This document shows, piece after piece, positions 52,601 to 61,388 of a DNA stretch of 64,000 nt. The stretch comes from Daphnia carinata (lineage: Eukaryota; Arthropoda; Branchiopoda; Diplostraca; Daphniidae), in contig NC_081331.1 in NCBI RefSeq assembly GCF_022539665.2, positions 10,323,534-10,387,533 on the forward strand. The letters are read 5' to 3'. The position numbers and the translations under genes were made by a program. Under the pieces are notes generated by a model, which saw nothing but the letters and a program-made list of their open reading frames with translations, did no database searches and was not told the DNA's origin. Positions within the stretch are counted from its first letter, which is position 1; every line of letters begins with the position of its first letter.

Positions 52601-53047
52601 CTCACTGATAACGAGAGGAAACTCTTTTTCAGGTAATTTGCATGCTTATACGTTGATTATATCGTATCTGATAACATTAAAGTTTTTCTATTTTTTGTAT
52701 TAGACGACACTACCCTGTGTTGACAGTTTCTTATTGTGGTCTGGATCCGGAGGATCGACGCTGGAACCAGCGCAGCGAAGAAACAGGCCTGCCTATTAGT
52801 TCAAAGTAAATGCTAATAATGAAATTAAATCTTGAATTTTAAATAGAATTTTATTAATTATTATTGTTATATTTTATTTAGTCGATGCTTCGGATTTATT
52901 GCTCGTAAGCAAGCCAGCAAGACCGATAACCAGTGCCACATTTTTGCTGAACTTGAAGCCGAACAACCCGCCACGGCTATCGTCAACTTCGTTACTAAAG
53001 TCATGATGACCTCTTCATCGTCTAGCCCGAGCAAAAATAACGTCTAA
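4476..53047 (+). CDS. TNS: Tensin (focal-adhesion adaptor; C1, PTEN-like phosphatase, C2, SH2, PTB)
   Basis: Tensin links integrin tails to actin at focal adhesions. I joined 24 coding exons: 4476-4565, 18928-19039, 19281-19318, 19811-19849, 31747-31794, 31988-32197, 32402-32574, 33788-33946, 34209-34341, 34465-34714, 36094-36207, 36335-36439, 39320-40041, 41009-41856, 47957-48314, 48883-49191, 49902-50420, 50658-50869, 51217-51321, 51736-51917, 51991-52212, 52293-52632, 52704-52805, 52882-53047. Every junction is GT-AG and phase-consistent; the sum is 5556 nt, 1851 residues plus stop. Domains: C1 about 39-85, phosphatase-like 137-295, C2 about 300-440, Q17 at 1180-1196, SH2 from about 1565 (FIVRDS, Arg1591), PTB about 1700-1840. 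Length and order match vertebrate tensins. The loop at 235-244 reads HSKCGLQRVG, with Ser in place of the catalytic Cys. The identity is secure; the first exon and the exon 4 to exon 5 join are the least certain parts. Confidence 0.93.
4566..18927 (+). other. Tensin intron 1 (14.4 kb), homopolymer-rich
   Basis: No gene supported on either strand apart from the candidate exon at 16932. Contains very many poly-T and poly-A runs of 10-25 bases, short CA/GT repeats (for example near 9271-9292 and 15318-15329), and three G or C runs at 14322-14333, 14519-14532 and 14666-14679. The longer open frames here translate to Phe/Lys/Ser-rich strings produced by these runs. Confidence 0.6.
16932..16979 (+). 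CDS. TNS: Candidate alternative tensin first exon (16 codons)
   Basis: An ATG at 16932 opens a 16-codon frame ([16 protein letters not shown]) ending in phase 0 at AAG followed by gtaata. It lies upstream of the C1 exons, which also begin in phase 0, so it could replace exon 1 and keep the C1 domain. The surrounding 16600-16960 stretch has unusually few homopolymer runs for this intron, as expected of a constrained promoter or exon. No homology supports it; chance is possible. Confidence 0.25.
18928..19849 (+). other. TNS: Tensin exons 2-4: C1 zinc-finger domain
   Basis: Three exons (18928-19039, 19281-19318, 19811-19849) join in phases 1 and 0 to encode one C1 domain. Spacing follows the family pattern: His39, then Cys52 and Cys55, Cys66 and Cys69, His74, Cys77, and Cys85 seven residues later. 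C1 modules bind zinc and often diacylglycerol or membranes; some vertebrate tensin isoforms carry one at the N-terminus. The block enters and leaves in phase 0, so skipping or bypassing it keeps the frame. Introns on both sides exceed 11 kb. Confidence 0.85.
20809..20830. repeat. GA microsatellite
   Basis: Alternating GA run in tensin intron 4, followed by a short A run. Confidence 0.85.
21602..21628. repeat. GAA trinucleotide repeat
   Basis: About nine GAA/AGA units in tensin intron 4. Confidence 0.85.
22766..22846 (+). CDS. TNS: Candidate alternative tensin first exon (27 codons)
   Basis: ATG at 22766 has a purine-rich, G+4 context and an in-frame TAA upstream at 22739. The frame runs 27 codons (it begins [14 protein letters not shown]) to a phase-0 donor GAG/gtaaat. 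It sits downstream of the C1 exons and upstream of exon 5, which starts in phase 0, so splicing would yield a tensin without C1. It is less T/A-run rich than its surroundings. I see no relative for the peptide itself. Confidence 0.45.
23726..23758. repeat. GA microsatellite
   Basis: About sixteen GA units in tensin intron 4. Confidence 0.9.
26576..26647 (+). CDS. TNS: Candidate alternative tensin first exon (24 codons)
   Basis: ATG at 26576 (context gtgATGt) opens 24 codons, [20 protein letters not shown] and four more, ending in phase 0 at GAG/gttagt. Phase and position allow joining to exon 5 at 31747 or exon 6 at 31988, giving a C1-less tensin. The basic, aromatic peptide is coding-like, but nothing but position and phase ties it to tensin. 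Confidence 0.4.
27578..27706 (+). CDS. TNS: Possible phase-0 cassette exon of tensin (43 codons)
   Basis: An open frame without ATG runs to a strong donor TTG/gtaaga at 27706. If it begins after the AG at 27576-27577 it is exactly 43 codons, phase 0 on both sides, and could be inserted between upstream first exons and exon 5. It contains four Cys (for example [14 protein letters not shown]), but the spacing does not match a C1 or other finger that I recognise. The acceptor lacks a good pyrimidine tract, so the 5' edge is a guess. Confidence 0.25.
30704..30742. repeat. TG microsatellite
   Basis: About twenty uninterrupted GT units, the longest dinucleotide repeat in the window, in tensin intron 4. 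Confidence 0.93.
31117..31368 (+). CDS. TNS: Candidate alternative tensin first exon (84 codons)
   Basis: ATG at 31117 opens an 84-codon frame ending at CGG/gtattt in phase 0. Exon 5 (31747) starts in phase 0 only 378 bp downstream. The sequence is convincing as protein: [17 protein letters not shown], then an amphipathic stretch [20 protein letters not shown] and a basic end. A poly-T plus AG just upstream at 31105 could also make it an internal exon, but then entry would need phase 1 and only exon 2 upstream ends so. I favour a first exon that gives a C1-less tensin. I do not recognise the peptide. Confidence 0.5.
32575..33787 (+). other. Tensin intron 7
   Basis: 1.2 kb intron that splits the codon for Lys237 inside the phosphatase loop. 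No coding or RNA feature seen; a few poly-T and poly-A runs. Confidence 0.7.
34350..34387. repeat. Poly-T run of 38
   Basis: Longest homopolymer in the window, starting eight bases after the exon 9 donor of tensin. Length in the assembly may be unreliable. Confidence 0.9.
34715..36093 (+). other. Tensin intron 10
   Basis: 1.4 kb intron within the C2 domain. Contains a poly-T tract near 35312-35339 and a TC microsatellite at 35649-35677. I see nothing else. Confidence 0.65.
35649..35677. repeat. TC microsatellite
   Basis: About fourteen TC units in tensin intron 10. Confidence 0.88.
36440..39319 (+). other. Tensin intron 12
   Basis: 2.9 kb intron separating the C2 domain from the disordered centre. 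Contains an alternating GC tract near 37149-37161 and poly-T runs near 37829 and 38384. A 43-codon frame from 38471 ends at a good donor (38606), but in phase 0, whereas exon 13 starts in phase 1, so it does not fit as an alternative exon. Confidence 0.6.
40042..41008 (+). other. Tensin intron 13
   Basis: Just under 1 kb between two long central exons. Contains poly-T near 40640-40664 and AT-rich sequence; no feature seen. Confidence 0.7.
41857..47956 (+). other. Tensin intron 14 (6.1 kb)
   Basis: No conserved coding sequence found. A GT repeat lies near 42478-42497. A CAA repeat lies at 47513-47532. An ATG-led frame at 44568 ends at a gtaaaa donor in phase 0, while exon 15 needs phase 2, so it does not fit. 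Exon 15 itself begins with an ATG (47958), so this intron could contain a promoter for a short SH2/PTB tensin; no direct evidence for one. Confidence 0.5.
48315..48882 (+). other. Tensin intron 15
   Basis: 568-bp AT-rich intron. An ATG at 48871, twelve bases before the exon 16 start used here, is in frame with exon 16, so a start inside this exon is formally possible. Otherwise nothing seen. Confidence 0.65.
49021..49071 (+). repeat. TNS: Polyglutamine-coding CAA/CAG repeat in tensin (Q17)
   Basis: Seventeen uninterrupted Gln codons (residues 1180-1196), beginning with mixed CAA/CAG and continuing as eight pure CAG codons before a last CAA. Lies in the disordered centre between ILE and ARG. 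Such tracts vary in length within species. Confidence 0.97.
49192..49901 (+). other. Tensin intron 16
   Basis: 710-bp intron following the polyglutamine exon. No feature seen. Confidence 0.7.
51736..53047 (+). other. TNS: Tensin exons 20-24: SH2 and PTB domains
   Basis: The five most conserved exons, separated by introns of only 71-80 bp. The SH2 domain starts at [12 protein letters not shown], carries the phosphotyrosine-binding Arg in FIVRDSNSF (residue 1591), and continues through ELVRHFLIE and [12 protein letters not shown]. The PTB domain includes [47 protein letters not shown] and VNFVTKVMM. In tensins the SH2 binds phosphotyrosine proteins and the PTB binds beta-integrin NPxY tails. 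The stop codon is at 53045-53047. Confidence 0.96.
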
Positions 53048-55750
53048 ATTGCTGTTGGTTGGTGTATAACTTGTTGAGCTCTAGTTTGGCTTCTTTTGTT
53101 TTTATAGTGGTTTATTTAACTATTTCGTTTTTCATCCAAAACGGGGAGGGAAGCACATCCCGCCCTGAACATATACTAAAAACACACAGGCACACAGTCA
53201 CGAAAGTAACTTGGTTGGCAATGTTTTTCTCCTGAAACAAAAAAGAAAAAAACAAAAGAAAGTGCGGCTGTACCTGTTTGTACAATTTGCAGTTGTTTCC
53301 CTTGGCCACTCTCACCACTAATACGTCACGAAACATTTTCTGCATGCCTAATTCATTTTTTACTCATTGTTGTTTCTTTCGTAGACCATTGACACTTGTA
53401 CACATACCATTTAACAGACAGATCTTTTTCTTTTAACTGTAAATATTTTTCAACCCCCTCTAACTGTTATGGATTGCTGTCGTCTTTATTTTTATTTTTA
53501 CCTTACTTTTTTGGGTGGGTATGCAAAACATTTACAGATTTTTTTTTCATGTATTTACATGAATTTGTTTATGATACAGTTTCACACAATTTATTGAAAG
53601 AAAAAAAAAATATGAAAGTAGGAAGAAGAAAAAATATTGAATGGATTCCCATTTATATGTGCCATTTTAATGCCAATGCTGCGAAACCCAGCCTTTAATG
53701 TCCACAATTAGAGAGAGAAAGAAAGAGAGAGAGACATTGTAATGGCATGGTACTCCATTAGACTTCTCTTCACTGTCCACTTTGGCTAAGTAGCAAGAAC
53801 AAAGTCCCTAGCATGAAGAGCTTGATTAACAATTTACTTGCTCGTCTTCGTCTAGCGCACATGCACAGTACTTTGCCACTTTTTTTACGTTACTTTGACG
53901 CCTATTTTTTTTATTTTATTTTTTTTTTTTTTTACATTGGATTGGTGACATAAGCCTGTAGAATTATACATAATGACTTGACTTATACATATGCATATAA
54001 AAACAACATTCAGCGTAATACATAACCGAGTGTTCCTAATATTAAAAAAAAACAGTTTACGGTATTGGATATATTTACGCGCGTGTGTGTGGAATTGTCG
54101 GTTGAATTTGTTGGTCTTCATTTGCATTACAGTAGCTGAACAAAAAAATACACAGCTTCCATTCTCTTCCCGAAAACGGTTGTATGCCTTTTTTTTTAAA
54201 TTAAATAGTGCCAACGCTGATTGCTAGATGGCGTTGCTTTACTTGTGGAAAACAATTTGCTAAACTGAAAAATCTGGTTAGCGCTGGATCGAATGACAAT
54301 TCGTAAAAAAACCATCTGGTGAAACATATCACGAAACCCAGTTTTACAGAGCTCTCTCTGAGTGGCACATTGTGCACCAAATACACGCAGCTGGATTTAG
54401 GAATTTCAAGGCAAATGACCAGTTGCCTTGATTTGGAACATCCAAGACTTGTTTGGTTGATCTGACATATCCAAGGCCAATATAGTATCTTCGATATATC
54501 GGCCTTCTTTAACCTTAAACGACTTATTGTTTGCCCCCGGGAAACAAGTTCTAGATAATACTATGTGGTAGGTACATATGGGCAGGAAGCGCTCTTCAGA
54601 AATTGATTGGTTCACCATCGGCCATCTTTATTTCTAGTCTAATTGACACTTCCGCTAGTTAGCCCATCGATACGATCGTTTGCTTAGTTAACACTAGTAA
54701 TGGTATACACCCACTTCTTGTTTGACTCAATTATTTATATATATATATTTTTAGAGGAGTGAGGGTGGGTCTAGATGAACAGAAACGACCTTCTGAAGAT
54801 GGAAAAAAAAAACTTTCCAAATCCTAGTAACCCAGAAATTCCAAGCCATTTTTCTCACAATCGATAACGCGGGAAATGAGACACGTTGGGCCCAGGGTGC
54901 ATTGCACCCCAGCATATGAGATTTCAGTAGGGGTGTTTAAGGGCCGTAGGGGGTGGAACCATTTCAACTTATTGCCCCGAAGACTCTGACTCTAAAACTA
55001 AACCTAGAATTTCTTCCTTTAAAGAGAAACCGACCATCCCGAAGAAACATAACATGTCCTTATCCAAGTTCCTTCTGGTTTTCTCCAGGTGAAACCACAC
55101 TTCATTTGATGCGGTTCAGTTGCAAAACAAAAAATCGTTTTTTTAGACAGTGCCAATGTTGTTGAAATGCGATGGAATCTGAGAAATCTGATTCATAAAT
55201 GACTGGACGGGGACGTTCAACAAAATTCCGTTATTTCCAGTGATGCCTGAGTCATTTGTTGTCGTCGACTTTGGAACGTTCATTCTACACTCTAGGATGA
55301 CTAATCACTTTATAGCTATGTGGACATTTGGTAAGCTTTATGTTTCGGCAAAATCTTGGTGTTTGCAGAATGTCTGGTGATTGCTACACACGTGCACTCA
55401 CGCGCACTAGTTCCGAAAAGTCTAATACTACGCCCCTTTCTCGTTGTAACCAATGGGCGATAACCTCTTCGCCGCCGGGCATTTTCAAAAGAAAAAAACA
55501 CCTCAGCTGCTGAACAGCGCACAGTTCTGTGTTGTCCTACGCTTCACTCCCTCGTCCCTTCACTTCAGCTTCGCATTCCTTGTTATTTACTGCTTCACCG
55601 AGAATTGAATTCATTCCGAGCTGTTGCAACAAGCGAGTCAAGTTGTCTTCTGGAGTGTGGCGAATTTCGTTTTTGGCTTGGGCAGGGACTTATATTGCTT
55701 TGATTACACGAAACTGACACTTAAGGATTCTACTAGCTAAAACAACCAAA
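53048..55750. other. Tensin 3' UTR and tensin-chitinase intergenic region
   Basis: The first kilobase is AT-rich and likely holds the tensin 3' UTR; ATTAAA-like polyadenylation hexamers occur near 54040 and 54200. Two weak open frames lie on the minus strand at 54201-54386 and 54406-54618, without recognisable homology. The chitinase promoter should be just upstream of 55751; no TATA box stands out. Confidence 0.5.
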
Positions 55751-58142
55751 ATGTTAAAAAGTTTATCTCTGTGTCTTATTCTCGCCTGTTCGTACGCCAC
55801 CGGTTTAGACCTTGATGCAGGTAAGCCAGCCTCTGTCTGTGTAACACATTTGCAGCTCTCTCATTTTAATACTGGTCAAGGTGAATTCAAACAAGTTCCC
55901 TTAGGCCAACTCCCAGTTCCAAAAATGGCTGTAAGGTCGTGTTAGCTGCTACTCAATGCTTTCTCTCTCTTTCTTAATCTATTAAATACATTTATCTATC
56001 AAATGATCTTGTGTGAAAAATAGCTAACTTTGTTGTGCTTTTTGACCCTTTCAGATGTCAACTCCCACAACAAGGTTGTTGCCTGCTACGTAGCAGGATG
56101 GTCTGCCTACAGGCCAAACAATGGTGCTTTTACTGTTGAAAATATCGACCCTATGTTATGTACACACATCATCTATGCATTTGCTGGGTTAGACAATGTC
56201 ACTTATTCCATTAAGAGTTTGGACAGTTTTCTCGACACTGAGGAAGGAGGTGGTAGAGGTATTCCAATTGATGTTTCTGATTTTGATCACAGCTGGCTCT
56301 TATTTTTATTATTCTTATTTAATCTGTAGCCCAGTACAAGAAAGTCTTGGCTTTCAAGGAGAAGCAGCCTAAGCTTAAAGTGACTATTGCAATTGGAGGC
56401 TGGAATGAAGGATCTGGCAAATACTCTGACATGGCATCTACTCCTGAAAATCGCAAACTTTTCATAAACAGTGTCTTAGCTTTCATAAAGTAAACGTGAC
56501 ACATTTTTCTATCTCATACCTTCATTATATTTATGTGGTTTTGTTAGGAAGCATGGTTTTGATGGCCTGGACATGGATTGGGAGTATCCTGGCAGCCGCG
56601 TGGGATCTCGCCATGTCGATCGGGAAAATTTTGCCCTACTTCTTAAAGTACATATCATCAATAGGCATGAAACACGATAGCACGTAAATAAAAAACGTGT
56701 CTTCTAGGAACTCCGAACTGAATTCGATAAAACCGGACTGATTTTGACAGCTGCTGTTGGCGCAGCTCCTCAGACCATCAATCGTGCCTACGATGTCCCT
56801 GCAATTACGCAGCATCTTCACTACATACACATTATGGCCTACGATTATCACGGATCTTGGGATTTCCATAAAAAAATAATTTTTATTTCTATCAATCTTG
56901 CTCCTGTTGGAGCAATTAATTAATAGTTTTTTATTTCGTTGCTTATTATATCTATATATTTTTAAAATTCTCCCTCATTATACAATAGAAATTGGACATA
57001 ATGCTCCGCTCAGGTTGCCAGTCAACAGCAGCACGATCGACCTAGAACTTCGACTCAGCGTTGTAAGTAAAAAGTAGACGAGCGTACGTAGATCAAGCTT
57101 TTTTCTTTTCACTTTTGATGTCGTGTACTTGGTTAGTGACTTTCGTCACGTTGCGTGCGACTTATCAGTTTATGTCTCAAATTCCCAACGTGAACGTGGC
57201 GCTTAACTAGTTGCAAGAAATCACGCATGTGCAAAGTGGAGAATGCTTGAGCCAAAGAAGTAACAAACTTTACCAATTATGTAGGAGGATACCATAACTT
57301 ATCTAAAGAAACTTGGCGCATCACCGGAAAAATTGGTGATCGGCATTCCTTTCTATGGAAGAACCTTTACCCTTGTCGACAAAAATTTGCGAGACATCGG
57401 TTCTGCATCGAACGGAACGGGTTTTCAGGGCCCATACACCCGAGAAGATGGATTTCTTGGATACAATGAGGTTTGTCGTTGACATAATATCTTTTGATGA
57501 AATCTTGTTCCAGTTTTAATTAGTTTAATTATTGTTACCATCTAAAAATAGATCTGTAAAGAGCTTGGCATGAAAAAAGAGGGAAATGAATGGGTTGAAC
57601 AGTGGGACGACGTTGCTCAAGTGCCTTACATGTACAACGGTGAAAAATGGGTTTCCTTTGACAACCAGCGAAGTGTCGCCATCAAGGTATGGATTCAATA
57701 TTACGTAGAAAATTCTGTGTGCGTAAAAAAAAAAGTTAATATAATAATGTTGTACAACCAGGCCCGTTACGCATTTGATCAAGGACTTGGTGGCCTAATG
57801 GTTTGGGCCATTGATAACGACGATTTCATGCCCGAATGCTCGAATGTTCGATATCCTCTATTGAGGGCCATTAATTCCGAACTTAAGGCTGCTTCCATTG
57901 ATAGCATGAAGCCCGGCCAAGCTCCAGTCACACCAAAATCGAAGGATTCGAATAGTGACCCGAACAATGGCCACGAAAACAAACCAGGACAAAAAACTGA
58001 CGACACTTCCAGTGAAGATTCTGATAATGTCATTAAGCATGGCCATAACAAATCAGGACAAACTGGCATCAAAGGATTTTCCCTCAATCTTCTTCTTTGT
58101 GTACTAACACCTGTGATCTTCACATTTTCTATTTTACATTGA
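55751..58142 (+). CDS. GH18 chitinase (secreted, probably GPI-anchored)
   Basis: Family 18 glycosyl hydrolase that cleaves beta-1,4 bonds of chitin. Exons: 55751-55820, 56055-56258, 56330-56489, 56548-56647, 56708-56867, 56989-57062, 57285-57470, 57552-57686, 57762-58142; 489 residues. An N-terminal signal peptide ([16 protein letters not shown]) is followed by [18 protein letters not shown], the [12 protein letters not shown] motif, and the catalytic motif [11 protein letters not shown] with the proton donor at Glu157. [21 protein letters not shown] and [11 protein letters not shown] (Trp378) complete the barrel. After the domain comes an acidic Ser/Asp/Lys linker and a C-terminal hydrophobic stretch of about 20 residues with no basic tail, as in GPI-anchor signals. 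There is no chitin-binding CBM14 domain. One oddity: the intron after 56867 starts with AT, not GT. If that is real and unspliced, the protein stops early at about residue 250. Confidence 0.9.
56868..56988 (+). other. Chitinase intron 5 with a non-canonical AT donor
   Basis: Reading phase fixes the exon end at 56867: GAT TTC C, joined to AA ATT GGA CAT at 56989, restores the family sequence SWDFQIGHNAPL. The intron therefore begins ataaaaaaat at 56868 where [15 protein letters not shown] be expected, and ends in a normal acatag-type acceptor (caatag). No usable GT follows within about 20 bases; reading through reaches a stop near 56922. It does not match the U12 AT-AC consensus. Confidence 0.75.
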
Positions 58143-58323
58143 ATGAATGTTAACGGGAATGCATAATTCCCTATCAAAATTTATCGTATGACGTCTTTTA
58201 ATACAATCTTTTAATGATAATACAAAATGGTGAAAACACCACAAGAACAACATTACATATTGTTAACACTTAATCAAAACCATTGTGTGACATGAAATTC
58301 AAAAATTTTGTTAAAGCAGGGAA

Positions 58324-58952
58324 CTATTCACCTGATCTAAGTGATCTTTTTCTTCTTTCTTCCATCTTTTGCTGTTTCAGCACTGCATTCATATCTTCAG
58401 AATCTGCATCCCAACCAGTTGAATTTGGATCTTCATCTTCATCAAGAATATCACCAAGTCCTGGGGGAGATAACAGCAGGCTGTCAAAGTTTTCTTGAAT
58501 GTCAAATGTCACTTTTTGCTGCTGTTGCAGACTAGCTACAGGACGGAAATTAAGTTTTAGGCTATTTGACGTTTTAATTTCAGGTGTCATGTCCTGTAAT
58601 GAGAAAATCTTTTTAAAAATGTGTTTGAATTATGGAATTAATATAAACTCACATTGAAGAAATCTGGTTCATGAGCAATTTCTTCACTTGCAGAACGTAA
58701 CTTGGTAAGTGACTTTCTGTACTGTTCTATATGGTCTTCAACAGTAGCCGGTTTATTTTCATCCCACGTATTCCATGGGATCATTTTATCCCGACTTCTA
58801 TCTGAACTACATTCGGTAATAACACTTTCCATGATGACATCGCCACTTGGTTTACGTCTACGCTTATTAAAAATGCACATCACACGTTTGAACATATTAA
58901 GGATGATCAAGATCAACCCTTTGATACGGTTTATGACGTACGAAACGGGCAT
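58324..58952 (-). CDS. EBAG9: EBAG9/RCAS1 homologue
   Basis: Two exons on the minus strand: 58952-58653 (100 codons) and 58593-58324 (89 codons plus stop), joined in phase 0 by a 59-bp intron; 189 residues. EBAG9 is a small Golgi-associated membrane protein that modulates secretory traffic. Family features visible: an N-terminal hydrophobic segment (residues about 11-28) with a Cys followed by a basic run (KRRRKPSGD), the WNTWDENKP motif, the EPDFFNDMTPEIK motif, and a charged helical end (LKQQKMEERRKR). Vertebrate EBAG9 is about 213 residues with a longer C-terminal helix. A donor-like gtgaat overlaps the last codons, so a further short 3' exon is possible. Converges with the chitinase, stops 182 bp apart. 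Confidence 0.85.
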
Positions 58953-59764
58953 AGTGTTATATCAAAGTTAAATGCTGTAAATATTTTTTCTGGTCGGTAG
59001 TAGCAAACTATTTATAATATGATGAGTACAGCGGAATTATTTTGACAGCTGAACTTGTAAGCGGTGCTGCTGTCGTCTGCAGTCTTTACGCCTAGTGGCA
59101 ATGTTTTTCAACATCTAGCTTGCAACCACCCGTTTTGCTCAGTGAAAAACCATCTGTTGTTGCTGCAGAAACATATCGGATGTGTTCGTTATCTGACAAA
59201 TATCTACCGATCAAATTTCTAGTTAATGTTCTACATATACTCAACGAATATTTCTGGTACATCACGCTAGCGCTGTAGCGTTCTGGCGCTTGGGCTTATT
59301 TATTCGAGCTTAAAATTTTTTTCGGTAAAAACTAACACTCATCGGAATTGGTTGAACATCATAAGATATACTCAAAATAGAATACTTATTCCGGGAAATT
59401 TCTTATTTTTTCCATTAAATTGATCGTTTTTAAAACACACCGAATATTTGATGCAATGCTAGCGTGCCAGAACGCTACAGCGCTAGCGCGATATAGCAGA
59501 AAATCGGGCTTATTTATCAGTCGGGCTTGAAAATTTTTTCGGAAATTTGAACCGGTATTTGGTATTAAATTTAACCGTTAGATGGCGATAGCAGTAAAAC
59601 AGAGAAAAAACACAAGTTTTTTGGGGGGAAGGGGGTGGTAAAACGGATTGCCATAGACAAATATCACATGTAGCAATACTGCCTCTTGCCAGTAACAGTG
59701 ATTACTGTTGGTATGTAAAATCTCATTTCACGTGTACGATCGTAGGAGGACGCGAAGGTTAAAA
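58953..59764. promoter_or_regulatory. EBAG9-ADA divergent intergenic region with repeats
   Basis: 812 bp between the start codons of two head-to-head genes, so it probably holds both promoters. It contains a perfect 22-bp inverted repeat and diverged direct repeats at 59240-59540, and a short motif at 59641-59654 that recurs near 62.6 kb. No TATA box is evident. Confidence 0.5.
59266..59487. repeat. Inverted repeat with 22-bp perfect arms
   Basis: Arm 1 at 59266-59287 (gctagcgctgtagcg...) is the exact reverse complement of arm 2 at 59466-59487, around a 178-bp AT-rich spacer. Outside the arms, a gggcttatttat segment followed by a near-identical gcttaaaatttttttcgg-type segment occurs directly repeated at 59292 and 59506. 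Could be a small non-autonomous element or a nested repeat. I see no coding capacity. Confidence 0.85.
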
Positions 59765-61270
59765 ATGCTTGTCACACCCAAGGTTGTAAATTGACTATGT
59801 GTATTTTTTTACAGTGTTCACACAATAGTTATTTTATTAGGTTGAATTACATGTCCATTTGGATGGTGCTCTAAAGCACACAACTGCATTTGAATTACTG
59901 AAGTATGGAAACAATAATACCAAACATGCATGTATATAATATTTAAAGTAACAATGGTTGACTTTTCAAATTAAACACTAGGAAAAAGAGTTTACCTTTG
60001 CCGGGAAATGGTTCTTATGAAGCATTCGTTGAATCCGTAATTGTGAAAGAACCGGATAGTTTAATGACTTTTCTTCGAGGATTTGGTATTTTTCTGCCAG
60101 CAGTCATGTAAGATTATGTTTGATTCTTAGAAAATATGCTCAGAAATTATAATCATATTTCAACAAAGTTCTATTTAAAGAGGAGACTTGGAAGCCATTG
60201 AAAGAATGAGTTATGAATTTTGTGAAAGTGCAGCTGAGCAGGGAGTCATCTATGTAGAGGCCAGATACTGCCCATTCCTTCTGATGCCAGATACCTTTAC
60301 AGAAGCAAATTTTCTAAGCGAAAATGCTGGAAACCACAATAAAAATTGCAAACATATTTCTGCCAAAGAAGTGGTAGAAGCTGTTAATAAAGGTTTCCAT
60401 AAGGGTGAAAGACAGTTTGGAACCATAGCCAGAACAATCCTGTGCTGTATTCGTGGGAAACCTGAGTGGTCCAAGGAGATTCTCGATCTTTGTATCCAAT
60501 TCAACGATAAAGGTGTTGTAGGAATCGATATCGCTGGCGATGAAGCCGGTGAACAACCAATCGCCGGGGAAGAATCTGGTGAATTTATACCTTACTGACG
60601 AATAGCATGTTGTGCTAACTATGTTCATACTTTTTCCCCCATAGAGCTGCGAATGCTGGACGCAGAAGATATTGCTGTATTTGAAAAAGCAGCTGAGCTT
60701 GGTGTACGCCGAACGGTTCATGCAGGAGAAGCGGGACCAGCCCAAATGGTCTGGAAGGTAATGGCCGTCTAAAACTAGCACCTAACGATTATGTTCAATA
60801 GTAGCTTTAGGCTTTAACTGTGCTGAAAGCTGAAAGAATCGGTCATGGTTATCGCGTTTTGGAAGACGATTCAATCTACAACCATTGCCTTAATAACGGC
60901 GTTCATTTCGAATGCTGCCCAACCTCCAGTATATTGACAGGGAGTGTGTCAATATGTGGAACAAAAACGCATCCCTTAATGCGCTTTGCGCAAGATGGAG
61001 CTTCTTTTTCCATAAGCACTGATGACCCTACAGTGACAAATACCAATTTAAGTGATGAGTACACATTGTGTGCAAAATGGGGATTAACCGTAACCCAATT
61101 ACAAGAAACGGTCAGTTGTCGAAAAATTTGATCACCAACCATTGTAGTAAAGAGTCATTTTCTATTTACAGAATATCAATGCAATGAAAAATTCATTTGC
61201 AGAGCCATCTATAAAGCAATCCATTTTGGAAAAACTTTACAGTGCATATGGTTTGAAAAACCAAAATTAA
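59765..61270 (+). CDS. ADA: Adenosine deaminase (ADA1 type)
   Basis: Converts adenosine and deoxyadenosine to inosine and deoxyinosine in purine salvage. Seven exons: 59765-59782, 59841-59902, 59982-60107, 60181-60578, 60645-60757, 60811-61110, 61172-61270; 371 residues, close to the usual 350-365. All zinc and catalytic residues are present: HVHLDG (His10, His12), HAGE (His227, Glu230), IGHG (His251) and STDDP (Asp310, Asp311). IYVEARYCP and VVGIDIAGDE are also typical. There is no signal peptide, so it is the cytosolic ADA1 class rather than the secreted ADGF/ADA2 class. The first exon has only six codons and a weak donor (gttgta), yet its frame joins perfectly to VELHVHLDG. Its 3' end is 118 bp from the converging UQCC1 stop. 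Confidence 0.95.
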
Positions 61271-61388
61271 AAAATTATATTCTAGAGTGGCAATGCAAAT
61301 TCAGATTTTAAAATGCAGCCATATATAATTTAGTGCAATAATACAGCGTTGGCGAAATGTGAACAATTATTATTATTTTTTTTTTTTA

